A stretch of 64,000 nt of DNA from Sinorhizobium shofinae. GTDB taxonomy: Bacteria; Pseudomonadota; Alphaproteobacteria; Rhizobiales; Rhizobiaceae. A program made the translations under genes and the position numbers. The DNA lies in contig MBFK01000024.1 in assembly GCA_001704765.1 (NCBI GenBank), forward strand, positions 36,633 to 100,632, written 5' to 3'. Position 1 is the stretch's first letter. Each line of letters starts with the position of its first letter. The notes beneath the pieces are model-generated. The model worked only from the letters and a program-made list of their open reading frames with translations, did not search any database and was not told the DNA's origin. Below are positions 53,416-61,569 of this stretch, piece by piece.

Positions 53416-54363
53416 TCAGTCGGGCTCATCTTCTGCCTGTTTTCGAAGCCAATCCAAGTGTTCGATGCAAATTGCTTCCACGTCAGCGATCAGCTGATGG
53501 GCTTTTTCGACAAGCCAGGCAAGGGCTTCTTCGCTAATTTCATAGTGCTTCGAGTATCGAGATTTGACATAAGCCTCATTCAAGATGTTGAACCACGCCA
53601 CATATTGATGCTGATCGCGGGGCCAGACCTCAGCGAGTCGCTGATTTCGCTCCTCGGCGAGGCCGCGCAGGTGCCTCAGATTGTGAGATGCGGGGCTGTA
53701 GCTCGTCAGGACAAGCAAGAGTGCTGAATAGGCTTGCTCGATCGATTGATGAAGCAAGAACGCAGCCTCTTTCGGATCGCGCTCCTTCAGATAGAACGCG
53801 GCGCCCTTCGCGAATTTCCGAGCATGCGGCATACGGTCCTCGAAATGCTCCTCCGCCATTCGCAGGGCGTCGGCCGACGTGAGCGATCTCGATTCGGCCA
53901 GTGGTTCGTCGTCCAGCTCGTAGAGCATGATGCCATCGCGGCGGATTTCGACGAAAAAATACTGTCCATCGTAGAGTGCCGTGTTCACTTCACGCCTCGA
54001 ATGGACGATGAGGCTTACCGGCGTCCGGACCTCCGGTAGATGCATGAGCCGGTCCTGCGCCTTGTGCCAATAGGTCGAAAAATCCGTCAGCTTCCTGTTG
54101 TTGACGATGATCAGCAGGTCGTAGTCTGACTTGTATCCCTTCTTCGTGTGCGGCTCATCGACCCATGTTCCTCGGGCGTAAGACCCGAAGAGGATGATCT
54201 TCAGAATGCGGCCACGCTTCTTGAAATCGGCCGTTCCCTCCTTGAGGGCGTCCTCGAATTCCTCGTGCAACACCTCGACGATGCGCGCGAGTTCGCGCTG
54301 CTTTCGGTGCGGAAGATGGTTGAGGCTGGTCTTCATCGGTTCTGGCGCGTTCTCTGAAGTCAT
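53416..54363 (-). CDS. MNT-HEPN fusion protein (nucleotidyltransferase plus HEPN)
   Basis: 315 residues, intact in a decayed neighbourhood. The N-terminal domain has the minimal nucleotidyltransferase motif IILFGSYARGTWVDEPHTKK followed by SDYDLLIIVNN (GSxxRG...DxD). The C-terminal ~150 residues form a helical HEPN domain (AFYLKERDPKEAAFLLHQSI; SPASHNLRHLRGLAEERNQR). In two-gene systems MNT adds AMP to the HEPN RNase and neutralises it; here both are in one chain, as in KNTase/SAV2148-like families. The start at 54363 is uncertain, because no strong Shine-Dalgarno is seen. Confidence 0.85.
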   Translation of the reverse strand: MTSENAPEPMKTSLNHLPHRKQRELARIVEVLHEEFEDALKEGTADFKKRGRILKIILFGSYARGTWVDEPHTKKGYKSDYDLLIIVNNRKLTDFSTYWHKAQDRLMHLPEVRTPVSLIVHSRREVNTALYDGQYFFVEIRRDGIMLYELDDEPLAESRSLTSADALRMAEEHFEDRMPHARKFAKGAAFYLKERDPKEAAFLLHQSIEQAYSALLLVLTSYSPASHNLRHLRGLAEERNQRLAEVWPRDQHQYVAWFNILNEAYVKSRYSKHYEISEEALAWLVEKAHQLIADVEAICIEHLDWLRKQAEDEPD

Positions 54364-54689
54364 TGAGCATGAATAGCGAACCCGGTGCGCTGAATCCACA
54401 GAGTGCCTATTGCTCGTCAAAATTCAAGAAAAATGTTGCAACAAAATTCAAGAGAAACCACACAAATTTTGCACTTTCTGTTACTGTTCCAAGCGAATGC
54501 GTAAATCTTGGGGGTTACGTCGGCACCGGGGAAGATATTACTTCGTGATTTTGTGACATCAAATCCCGTGAAGTGAACAGTGATGAGGACGGCTTGATCG
54601 CATGACGGCTCAGCACTTGAAACCTTTGGTCCTGATTTGCTCGAACAATGCAAACTTCTATGTGTTGCTCGCACATCCTTGCACGGGAG
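54364..54689. other. AT-richer stretch without a gene
   Basis: 326 bases, unusually A/T-rich at about 54410-54490 compared with the rest of the window, consistent with foreign origin. No coding frame I would support. Confidence 0.4.
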
Positions 54690-55270
54690 GGCTTTAACTT
54701 CTCCAGCGTCGTTCTTCTGCTTGGCTTCGAAGGCGTCGACGGCGCGACGTCAACGACAGACGAAAGCAATGCAGCACATACGTTGACGTTCGTCGGCAAT
54801 GCGCAGATCGATACGGCGCAGTTCAAATTTGGGAACTCATCCTGCCTCTTTGATGCGGTGAACGACTCTCTAACGGCTCCTGACAGTGCAGACTGGCGGC
54901 TCTCCGCGCGAACTCTGATCAGTCACGATCGAAACATGGGTTCGCTTTTCTTCGACAAGCGGTGACCGGCACATCCTTGGCCAGTGGCCAAGTGTCGGAA
55001 ATCTTGCATGGAACGTTAGAAAATAGAGCGCCGGGCAACTTCAGTTCGGATGGTCAAGCAACGGAACGGCGGCATCCACTGTGGTCACGTCGGGTGCCAG
55101 TTTCAGCGCCAATAGATCAGGGTGTACGTCGACGGGACGATGCTGGGCAGCTCGACGCCGGCCCACTCTAGCATTTTTGACTCGTCTGGCGGCCCTGACG
55201 ATCGGCGATGAAAGCACCCGCGACTTCGCCGGCTGGCTTGACGAAATCCGTATCACCAAGGGCGTTGCGC
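54690..55270 (+). pseudogene. LamG/concanavalin-like (phage tail type) protein, fragmented
   Basis: The N-terminal half of a LamG-like jellyroll reads VVLLLGFEGVDGATSTTDES, AHTLTFVGNAQIDTAQFKFG, then LTAPDSADW. After frame breaks the end of such a domain appears as LTIGDESTRDFAGWLDEIRI followed by TKGVARY. These proteins often occur in phage tails or adhesins. The intervening strands are scrambled by frameshifts. Confidence 0.65.
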
Positions 55271-55277
55271 GTTACTC

Positions 55278-55502
55278 ATGGCGCCTCAGGTTGAGGCACG
55301 AGCCCCGCGACTACCGCGACCACGGGAGCGCGTATCGGAGAAGCGAATGATTGATCTCGGCCGGGAGCTGCTCGCTATCAAGGCGCGGCTTCCCAGAGGG
55401 CATTTCGTGCCGAGGGTCGAGGAGAAGAGCGGGATCTCCTACAGCGCCGCTCAGCGGTTCATGCGTGCAGCGAGAGAGGCAGACCGCTTGGGGGATGATT
55501 GA
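55278..55502 (+). CDS. DUF3102-like fragment
   Basis: 74 residues: MIDLGRELLAIKARLPRGHF, VPRVEEKSGISYSAAQRFMR and AAREADRLGDD. DUF3102 proteins are plasmid/phage-associated, with a helix-turn-helix-like core; this is only the core and is probably a remnant. A second, diverged DUF3102-like piece lies at about 58290-58526, so the two flank the lipid module. Confidence 0.55.
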   Translation: MAPQVEARAPRLPRPRERVSEKRMIDLGRELLAIKARLPRGHFVPRVEEKSGISYSAAQRFMRAAREADRLGDD

Positions 55503-55504
55503 GC

Positions 55505-56167
55505 CTACGCCACGGGAGCGAACGGCCTTGGAATAAACATGGGAACGCTGCTGGCGTAGCTGGCGTATTCAGAGAAAGTGCGTCGCAAGACGCGCTCCTC
55601 GTTGAACATCCGCCTGAACTGGAAGGCGAAATGGGCGGCACCGACCAGCAACGCAGCCAGCGACCAGTTCGCGATCAGGAACCCGACAGCGCTAATAGCC
55701 TCCGCAGCATACAGAGGGTGGCGGACGGTTGCATAGGGCCCGGCCGTGACGAGGTTGCGAGCCGTCGCCATTACTGAGAACGAGCGCCCCAGCCAGAACA
55801 GACAGTAGATCGACAGTGCCGTACCGATGAGGATCAGGACGGTCGACGCGATCAACGCCCCCGGTCCGACCGTTCCCCGCGGCAGCACTACGAGGACCAT
55901 CAGCCCAAACGTCCCCGCGATCGCGCTCAGCCGGGGCTCTATCCCATCGGCGCTCTGCCGTGGCGGCAGACGGACCACCGTTAGCCCGACGACGAAGCAC
56001 AAAAACAGCAAGCCCAACAATCGCGAAGAGAGGGCGAGCGGCCAGAACTCCATGCTCCCGCGAAGCCGGATGATCGTGACGATTGAGGTGAGCTGCTGCA
56101 GCGCTAGGTAAAAGAAGACCAGCACGAGGAAAACCTTGCCAACAACATCTTCAAGCCTGCTGATCAT
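55505..56167 (-). CDS. ICMT/PEMT-like integral membrane methyltransferase
   Basis: 220 residues with about five membrane segments. The C-terminal SAM-binding signature of the isoprenylcysteine carboxyl methyltransferase/phospholipid methyltransferase group is present: LVTAGPYATVRHPLYAAEAI, then FNEERVLRRTFSEYASY. It should methylate a membrane lipid or prenylated compound. Its ATG overlaps the stop of the desaturase gene (ATGA), so it is translationally coupled as the third gene of the lipid operon. Confidence 0.88.
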   Translation of the reverse strand: MISRLEDVVGKVFLVLVFFYLALQQLTSIVTIIRLRGSMEFWPLALSSRLLGLLFLCFVVGLTVVRLPPRQSADGIEPRLSAIAGTFGLMVLVVLPRGTVGPGALIASTVLILIGTALSIYCLFWLGRSFSVMATARNLVTAGPYATVRHPLYAAEAISAVGFLIANWSLAALLVGAAHFAFQFRRMFNEERVLRRTFSEYASYASSVPMFIPRPFAPVA

Positions 56168-56979
56168 GGGCGCGAGTCTCCCGATTCTTGTGACAGCCTT
56201 CCCACCGGTAATCGGCCGGCAAGCTGCTTGAGCGGATAGGCGAATTGCTGGTGGTAGAGCGGCGGCACCGGGTCATCGGTGCCGTACACGCTCGGCATCC
56301 GCTCAGGCATGTACAGAGTGCCTGCCAGGGCATCGATGAAGGGAAGCTGCCCGGCAAAGTTTTTGTCGTAAGCCTGCCGCTCGTTGGCGTGGTGCCAGTG
56401 ATGGAATTGTGGTGACGCGAGCACCCATTTGAGGGGGCCAAACCTGATCCGCGTGTTCGAATGGATCAGAAGCGACTGCCCCTGATAAATCAAAGCATAA
56501 AGCGCAATCGCTGCGCCGGAGAAGCCGAGGGCATATATCGGGAGCAGAGAGGCCGTCATGGTCGCGATCTGGTCGACCGGATGAACACGATGGGCGGCCA
56601 GCCAATCCATTTCCTCGATGCTGTGATGGATAGCGTGAAACTTCCAAAGGAAGGGCACGGCATGAAACGCGCGGTGCGCCAGGTAAAAGCCCGTATCGGC
56701 AACGAGGACGACTTCCAACGTCTGCAGCCATATTGGCTGGGCTTGCACCATACCGGTCAGGCCTCCCGGGACGACGAGACGGATGACGGCCATCAGCAAG
56801 CCAACCAGGGCGAGGAACCCGAGCTTGATCAGCATGGCATTGAAGAAGAGATAGATCAGATCATTCAGCCAATGCTTTCGCAGCACTTTCTGGTCAGCAT
56901 GAAGCGGAAGAAGCCGCTCGAGCGGAATGAAGATCATGGCGATGATCAGGATCGCCTCCAGGTCGATGAGATCTAACAT
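56164..56979 (-). CDS. Sterol-desaturase/fatty-acid-hydroxylase superfamily protein
   Basis: 271 residues with 4-5 membrane segments. Three histidine clusters of the di-iron hydroxylase family are visible: HRAFHAVPFLWKFHAIHHS, VHPVDQIATM and FHHWHHANE. Such enzymes hydroxylate or desaturate lipids, sterols, sphingoid bases or carotenoids. The ATG at 56979 overlaps the stop of the PAP2 gene by seven bases (ATGTTAG), showing tight coupling. Upstream in-frame sequence belongs to the antisense of PAP2 and is ignored. Confidence 0.9.
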   Translation of the reverse strand: MLDLIDLEAILIIAMIFIPLERLLPLHADQKVLRKHWLNDLIYLFFNAMLIKLGFLALVGLLMAVIRLVVPGGLTGMVQAQPIWLQTLEVVLVADTGFYLAHRAFHAVPFLWKFHAIHHSIEEMDWLAAHRVHPVDQIATMTASLLPIYALGFSGAAIALYALIYQGQSLLIHSNTRIRFGPLKWVLASPQFHHWHHANERQAYDKNFAGQLPFIDALAGTLYMPERMPSVYGTDDPVPPLYHQQFAYPLKQLAGRLPVGRLSQESGDSRP

Positions 56980-58010
56980 GTGACATCCGATGATTGCTCG
57001 TCGCGCCTCGGCGCATCGAAAAGTCGCCAGAAAAGCAAAACGGCAGCAGCAGATACATACCCGTCCACCGCATAGTGCCAGCCGAAGTAGACGGAGCCGA
57101 ACAACGTAAGGGCGGCGAAGGCCCACGCCGCGACCCCGAGCCACCGATTGATTTGCGTCAGAAAGAGTGCGTTCAGGGTTGCGACCGCCACATGGATGCT
57201 CGGCATTGCTGAGATGCCGGCGAAGACGTCCTCAGCGCCTGAAACGTAGGCCGCGTAAAGCCGGTCGGCGACAAAGAAATGGTAGCTGGCGCCCGGCTTC
57301 TGTTTGAGCGTCAAAATAAGATCAGCGAACCGGCCCTCGCCGAGAAACTGATCATAAAATATGGGGCCAACGGAGGCACCCAATGCGGCAAGCATGGTTC
57401 CCAAGACGGCGTAGGTCGCAATAAATGACAGTAGGTACCTGGACCGCAGCCGATCGCTCGGATGGAAGGCCGCCAACGCGATACAGCCGATAAATGCGAG
57501 CAGCCAAAGTGGGAAATACACGACGAGCATCGGCGGCATCGCGGCCGCAGGCATTATGGAATGCACCCAACGCCACGGATCGCCAAAGTGCAGCGTGCGG
57601 TCAATCTCCGCAAGAGCGGGGTCTGCGTAGAACGGAACGGCGTGCGGGATATTGAATTTCACCGTCCAGAACGCCGCCATGCCGATGCACATACCCGCGG
57701 CGATCCCAAGCGCTCCACCTCCTCGGCGCCTGATAATGTCGGCAAGGTAGGTGAAAGGCGCCGCCGGGCGGCGGACTATGGCGGCAACCAACAGACCAAG
57801 AGATAACAAGACAAACGCTGCCGGAAGAAATTGCCACGCGAACGCACTCAAGTTCCGCATGTAAAGTGTTGGCGCGATACCGAAGGCAACGATCGCGTAG
57901 CCACCACAAGAAATGCTTAGCCCAGCCAACGGCCGCATCGAGGCGGCCATTCGACCAATTGAATTGAAGCTTTGCGACGTGGAAACCTGAAAGTGCCGCG
58001 TCATGATCAT
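56973..58010 (-). CDS. PAP2 / inositol-phosphorylceramide-synthase-like membrane protein
   Basis: 345 residues, about eight membrane helices. The C-terminal catalytic motifs of the PAP2/Aur1 group are GISAMPSIHVAVATLNAL (S-x-x-H) and GWHYAVDGY (H-x3-D). The first motif lacks the Arg of classical PAP2, as in Aur1-like head-group transferases. It may transfer or remove a phosphate head group of a membrane lipid. It is the first gene of the three-gene operon. Three starts (58016, 58010, 58004) are close; 58010 has AGGGA five bases upstream. Confidence 0.87.
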   Translation of the reverse strand: MIMTRHFQVSTSQSFNSIGRMAASMRPLAGLSISCGGYAIVAFGIAPTLYMRNLSAFAWQFLPAAFVLLSLGLLVAAIVRRPAAPFTYLADIIRRRGGGALGIAAGMCIGMAAFWTVKFNIPHAVPFYADPALAEIDRTLHFGDPWRWVHSIMPAAAMPPMLVVYFPLWLLAFIGCIALAAFHPSDRLRSRYLLSFIATYAVLGTMLAALGASVGPIFYDQFLGEGRFADLILTLKQKPGASYHFFVADRLYAAYVSGAEDVFAGISAMPSIHVAVATLNALFLTQINRWLGVAAWAFAALTLFGSVYFGWHYAVDGYVSAAAVLLFWRLFDAPRRDEQSSDVTC

Positions 58011-58289
58011 TTCCATCCCTACGCACTACAACCGAGAGGTCGTAGGGTCTCACAGCGCACGTTGCAGTCAAGGATTAGGCGCGCCGCCCAAACGAGTTAC
58101 CGGGCAACAAAAAAGCCGGGGTAAAGCCGACCCTTTGTCGTCACCTACTGGAAGACGTGCACCGTGGATCGCGGCCAGCGCAGGATGGCTTATTGTGGGC
58201 TCGTGCGTCGGCGCCATGTATGTCCTGCTGGTGCATTTCAGCCAGGGCCGGAAGGCGGACAGGACGCGGACTATAATTTCCTGCACAGG

Positions 58290-58526
58290 ATTCAGAGGGC
58301 CGAAGGCGAGCCGAGCAAGCAGGATCGGAACCGGGAGAAAGCCCTCGAGACCGGGAAGAGGCTCTTGGAAGTCAAGGCCGCTCTCCCTCGTGGCGAATTC
58401 CTGGCGTGGGTCGAACGCGAGGCCTGCCTCTCCTACGGCACCGTGCAGCGCTACATGCGCCTCGCCAGGGAGGTAGGGGCAGAACCGTTAAGTCTAACTA
58501 ACTCGGGTGAGTTGACGGAATATTAG
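58290..58526 (+). CDS. DUF3102-like fragment, second copy
   Basis: EKALETGKRLLEVKAALPRG, EFLAWVEREACLSYGTVQRY and MRLAREV resemble the fragment at 55278-55502 but are clearly diverged. It sits between the two divergent PAP2 genes and ends just before the second one. Probably a remnant; the start is undefined. Confidence 0.45.
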   Translation: MQRAEGEPSKQDRNREKALETGKRLLEVKAALPRGEFLAWVEREACLSYGTVQRYMRLAREVGAEPLSLTNSGELTEY

Positions 58527-58629
58527 AGTTCAATTCAACTGTGGACTGGGGAAACAAGCCACGGTCATTGACGATGAAAGCGTTCCTTTTCGCCATGAGG
58601 CGGACAACGGCTGCTACCGCTTCGCCTAT

Positions 58630-59628
58630 ATGATCTTGATATCGCACGTGGCCGCCATGTACGGCCTCATCTGGTATCTGAACGTGGAGCACTATTTCGA
58701 CACGGGCGCCTATTATCTGTGGTGGGCGTGCATGGCGATGGCGCTCTACGCGCTCGGGTACATGTTCTGGAAGGTTGCAGGGTTCCTGCTTGCCGGCCAG
58801 AAGCGGCCGACACTGGCTCTTCTTGATCACATGAGAACGGTCCTGTCACGAAAAGACCGTTATGCTCACGCGTTGCACTCGACCGTTATTCTAATCGCTA
58901 TGATCACGGTCTTCGCGACCATCAAGTCAACGATCCCGGCCCTTAACCCATACGGGGATCTTGCGTTGATCGAGGCCGACAGGGTCATCTTCGGGGGCGT
59001 CGATCCCTATGTCTGGGCTAGTGCAGTTTTCGGCAACACGTATTCAATAGTCGCAATCAACTTTTTTTATAACCTCTGGGTGATCGTGGTGATCTGCTCA
59101 ATGGCGTGGGTTGCCTGGACGAATGATCATGAGCTCCGCATCCGCTTCATGTTCGCGGCGCTGTTGTCTTGGCTCATCGCCGGCAACATACTGGCGATAG
59201 CGTTTTCATCGGTCGGCCCGTGTTTCGTGGGCCCACTCTTGGGGGATCAGACTTACGCACCGCTGATGAAGATGCTGCAGGACGCGAATGCCGAGACAGG
59301 CATGGTTTGGGCGTTGACCGCGCAGGACATGCTGTGGACATCGTACACCCGGGATGCAGGCGACATTTCCGGCATATCGGCGATGCCCAGTTTGCACATT
59401 GTCTTCTCTGTCATCATCGCTTGTGCGGCCTGGAATAAGGGAACTTTCGCCCGGTGGACCTCAGTAGCTTTCGCCGTAGTGATCGCGACCGGCTCTGTCC
59501 AACTCGCATGGCACTATGCCGTTGACGGCATCGCGGGCGGTGTCCTTGCGCTCCTATTCTGGAAGGCATCTAAGTACCTGACTGAATGGTCGCTGGAGCG
59601 ACCGGGGGCGGTTCCAGTTACGGCGTGA
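58630..59628 (+). CDS. Second PAP2 / Aur1-like membrane protein
   Basis: 332 residues, about eight membrane helices. The catalytic motifs are GISAMPSLHIVFSVIIAC and LAWHYAVDGI, very like the divergent PAP2 at 56973-58010, so the two are paralogues of one lipid-processing family. The first possible ATG (58630) has no Shine-Dalgarno and falls inside a hydrophobic run. In-frame sequence continues about 20 codons upstream without a start codon, so the 5' end may be damaged by the join with the DUF3102 fragment. Confidence 0.8.
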   Translation: MILISHVAAMYGLIWYLNVEHYFDTGAYYLWWACMAMALYALGYMFWKVAGFLLAGQKRPTLALLDHMRTVLSRKDRYAHALHSTVILIAMITVFATIKSTIPALNPYGDLALIEADRVIFGGVDPYVWASAVFGNTYSIVAINFFYNLWVIVVICSMAWVAWTNDHELRIRFMFAALLSWLIAGNILAIAFSSVGPCFVGPLLGDQTYAPLMKMLQDANAETGMVWALTAQDMLWTSYTRDAGDISGISAMPSLHIVFSVIIACAAWNKGTFARWTSVAFAVVIATGSVQLAWHYAVDGIAGGVLALLFWKASKYLTEWSLERPGAVPVTA

Positions 59629-59688
59629 TCGCAACCTACCCAAGGCAATAAAAAGGTCGGGACAAACGAGCGCCTGAGGTAATTTACC

Positions 59689-59738
59689 TTGACAAAAAGG
59701 GTAAACTCTTGACCAAAAAGGTGAGTTATCGTGACCAA
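59689..59738 (+). repeat. Short direct repeats next to the tRNA 3' end
   Basis: TTGACAAAAAGGGTAAACTC (59689-59708) is followed directly by TTGACCAAAAAGGTGAGTTA at a 20-base period, and a third weaker GTGACCA start at 59731. They lie 20-70 bases from the 3' end of tRNA-Arg. This could be an integrase arm-site array or a regulator site. Confidence 0.5.
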
Positions 59739-59756
59739 TGACAGTTTGAAAGTGTT

Positions 59757-59833
59757 TGGTGATCCCGGCGCGATTCGAACGCGCGACCCCCAGATTAGGA
59801 ATCTGATGCTCTATCCTGCTGAGCTACGGGACC
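59757..59833 (-). tRNA. tRNA-Arg (anticodon CCU)
   Basis: A full cloverleaf reads on the minus strand: acceptor GGTCCCG with CGGGATC (one G-U pair), D arm GCTC/GAGC, anticodon stem CAGA/TCTG with loop TTCCTAA (anticodon CCT), T arm GCGCG-TTCGAAT-CGCGC. CCA is encoded. It decodes AGG. The 3' end points left, toward the accessory island, as expected for an integration target. Confidence 0.95.
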
Positions 59834-60064
59834 ACTCAGTATAGACCCATACAAAAGCGAGGCCAGTTCGCCAAGTGTTTTTGCGTCCCGGTCGGCGATT
59901 TGCGGCCGCACGAACGCGGCCGTGGTTTGCGAAAGCCTGACATGCAGATGCGAAATCATGGGGCTAGCTTCAGTGACGGGGTGAGTGCTAAGCAGGGGCG
60001 GGCGGCGGTCGGAGGAGATCCCGCCCTTTCCCGAAGCGACATCCATCTGAGACCTGATCCGCAC

Positions 60065-60961
60065 ATGTTTATCGGAATTGACTGGGGCGGCACCAAAATG
60101 GAAGTCATCGCGCTTGACCGCGATGGCGAGACGCGCGCCCGGCACCGTGTTGCAACACCGACCAGCGGCTATGACGCGTGCATCCGCGCCGTGGTCGATC
60201 TCGTCGCCGCCGCCGAACAGACGGCTGGTGCGCGCGGGTCGATCGGCATCGGCATTCCGGGCAGTCCCAATCCGCGCACCGGGATAGTGCGCAACTCCAA
60301 CGCTGTTCTAATCAACGGCAAGCCGCTCGGGCGCGACCTCGAGGCGGCGCTTGGCCGCAAGGTGCGCCTTGCCAACGATGCCAATTGCCTGGCGGTCTCC
60401 GAGGCGGTCGACGGCGCTGGCAAGGATGCGCACGTCGTCTTCGGCGTGATCGTCGGGACCGGGCATGGCGGGGGGCTGGCGATCGACAAGAAGGTGCATG
60501 CCGGCTACCAGGGCGTTGCCGCGGAGATCGGCCACTATCCGCTACCGTGGATGACGAAAGAGGAATATCCCGGCCACAAATGCTGGTGCGGCAAGCTCGG
60601 CTGCCTCGACATGTATGCTTGCGGCACCGGGCTCGAGCTCGATTACCGCACGGCGACGGGGGTCGACCGCCGCGGTCGCGACATCATCGAAGCGAAGCGT
60701 GCGGGCGATCCGGCCGCGACCGACGTCTACAACCGCTTCGTCGACCGGCTTGCCCGCAGCCTCGCCCTGTTGACCAATATCGTCGATCCGGACGTCTTCG
60801 TCCTCGGTGGCGGCATGTCCAATGTCGACGAGATCTACGGCGAGTTGCCTGACCTGATCACCAAATATCTGTTCGGCGACAGTTTCGAGACGCCGATACG
60901 CAAGGCGGTGCACGGCGACAGCTCCGGGGTGCGCGGCGCCGCATGGCTCTGGAAAGACTAG
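60065..60961 (+). CDS. frk: ROK-family sugar kinase (probable fructokinase)
   Basis: 298 residues. ATP-binding start MFIGIDWGGTKMEVIALDRD; ROK signatures are VIVGTGHGGGLAIDKKVHAG, AAEIGHYPLPW, the zinc-binding HKCWCGKLGCLDMYACGTGL and VFVLGGGMSNVDEIY. The length fits bacterial fructokinases and manno(fructo)kinases. The start at 60065 is set by the domain; the frame is open upstream without similarity. It is followed by a UPF0303 gene and a mannose-6-phosphate-isomerase-like gene, consistent with hexose entry. Exact sugar unproven. Confidence 0.9.
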   Translation: MFIGIDWGGTKMEVIALDRDGETRARHRVATPTSGYDACIRAVVDLVAAAEQTAGARGSIGIGIPGSPNPRTGIVRNSNAVLINGKPLGRDLEAALGRKVRLANDANCLAVSEAVDGAGKDAHVVFGVIVGTGHGGGLAIDKKVHAGYQGVAAEIGHYPLPWMTKEEYPGHKCWCGKLGCLDMYACGTGLELDYRTATGVDRRGRDIIEAKRAGDPAATDVYNRFVDRLARSLALLTNIVDPDVFVLGGGMSNVDEIYGELPDLITKYLFGDSFETPIRKAVHGDSSGVRGAAWLWKD

Positions 60962-61064
60962 GGCACTGCAACGACCAGGCTTCGGCCGACGGTGGACGCG
61001 GGAATTTTCCGCCAGCAATATCGCGTCCCACTTATCCAAAATCGATCACGACAGCGGAGGCATC

Positions 61065-61559
61065 ATGAATATCGACAATGATCTGCGCCGGATCGCGCTC
61101 CAGGAACAGCAATTGCAGTTCGAGCGATTCGATCTCGACACGGCCTGGACGCTCGGCTCGACGCTTCGCCGCATGGCCGCCGAGCGCAAGCTTGGCGTCG
61201 TCATCGACATTACGCTGTTCTCCATGCAGGTCTTCTATGCGGCGCTCGATGGCGCTACGCCGGACAATCCGAACTGGGTGCGGCGCAAGCGTAACACGGT
61301 TTTCCGGCTATTCAGAAGCAGCTACGCAACCGGCCTCAACCTCCTCAAACAGCAGACGAACCTGCAGGCAAAGCTCGGCCTGCCGGATGCCGAGTTCGCC
61401 GCGCATGGCGGCAGCTTCCCGCTCGTCGTGAAGGGAACCGGCTGCATCGGTGCCGTCACCGTGTCCGGACTGCCGCAGCGCGACGATCACAATCTTGTCG
61501 TCGAAGCGCTGGCCGAACTTCTCGGTACGGATCACGACGCGCTGAAACTCGAGAATTGA
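61065..61559 (+). CDS. UPF0303 / haem-degrading-domain family protein
   Basis: 164 residues. MNIDNDLRRIALQEQQLQFE, VVIDITLFSMQVFYAALDGA, NWVRRKRNTVFRLFRSSYAT and HGGSFPLVVKGTGCIGAVTV are the conserved blocks of the UPF0303 (HbpS/GlcG-like) family. Some relatives bind or degrade haem; the role here is not known. GGAGG precedes the ATG. It sits between two sugar genes with short gaps, so it is likely part of that operon. Confidence 0.9.
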   Translation: MNIDNDLRRIALQEQQLQFERFDLDTAWTLGSTLRRMAAERKLGVVIDITLFSMQVFYAALDGATPDNPNWVRRKRNTVFRLFRSSYATGLNLLKQQTNLQAKLGLPDAEFAAHGGSFPLVVKGTGCIGAVTVSGLPQRDDHNLVVEALAELLGTDHDALKLEN

Positions 61560-61569
61560 TGGGTCGGCT

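Larger units (their letters stand above)
41690..59757. mobile_element. Putative degraded integrative/conjugative island bounded by tRNA-Arg(CCU)
   Basis: The block holds a toxin-antitoxin remnant, DUF736 and DUF2958 genes, Ti-type tra genes with oriT, numerous pseudogenes, phage-type fragments and AT-richer patches. It stops at a tRNA-Arg gene whose 3' end faces the block, the usual integrase target geometry. I found no integrase and no matching direct repeat of the tRNA end on the left, so the left boundary is a guess. Confidence 0.5.
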
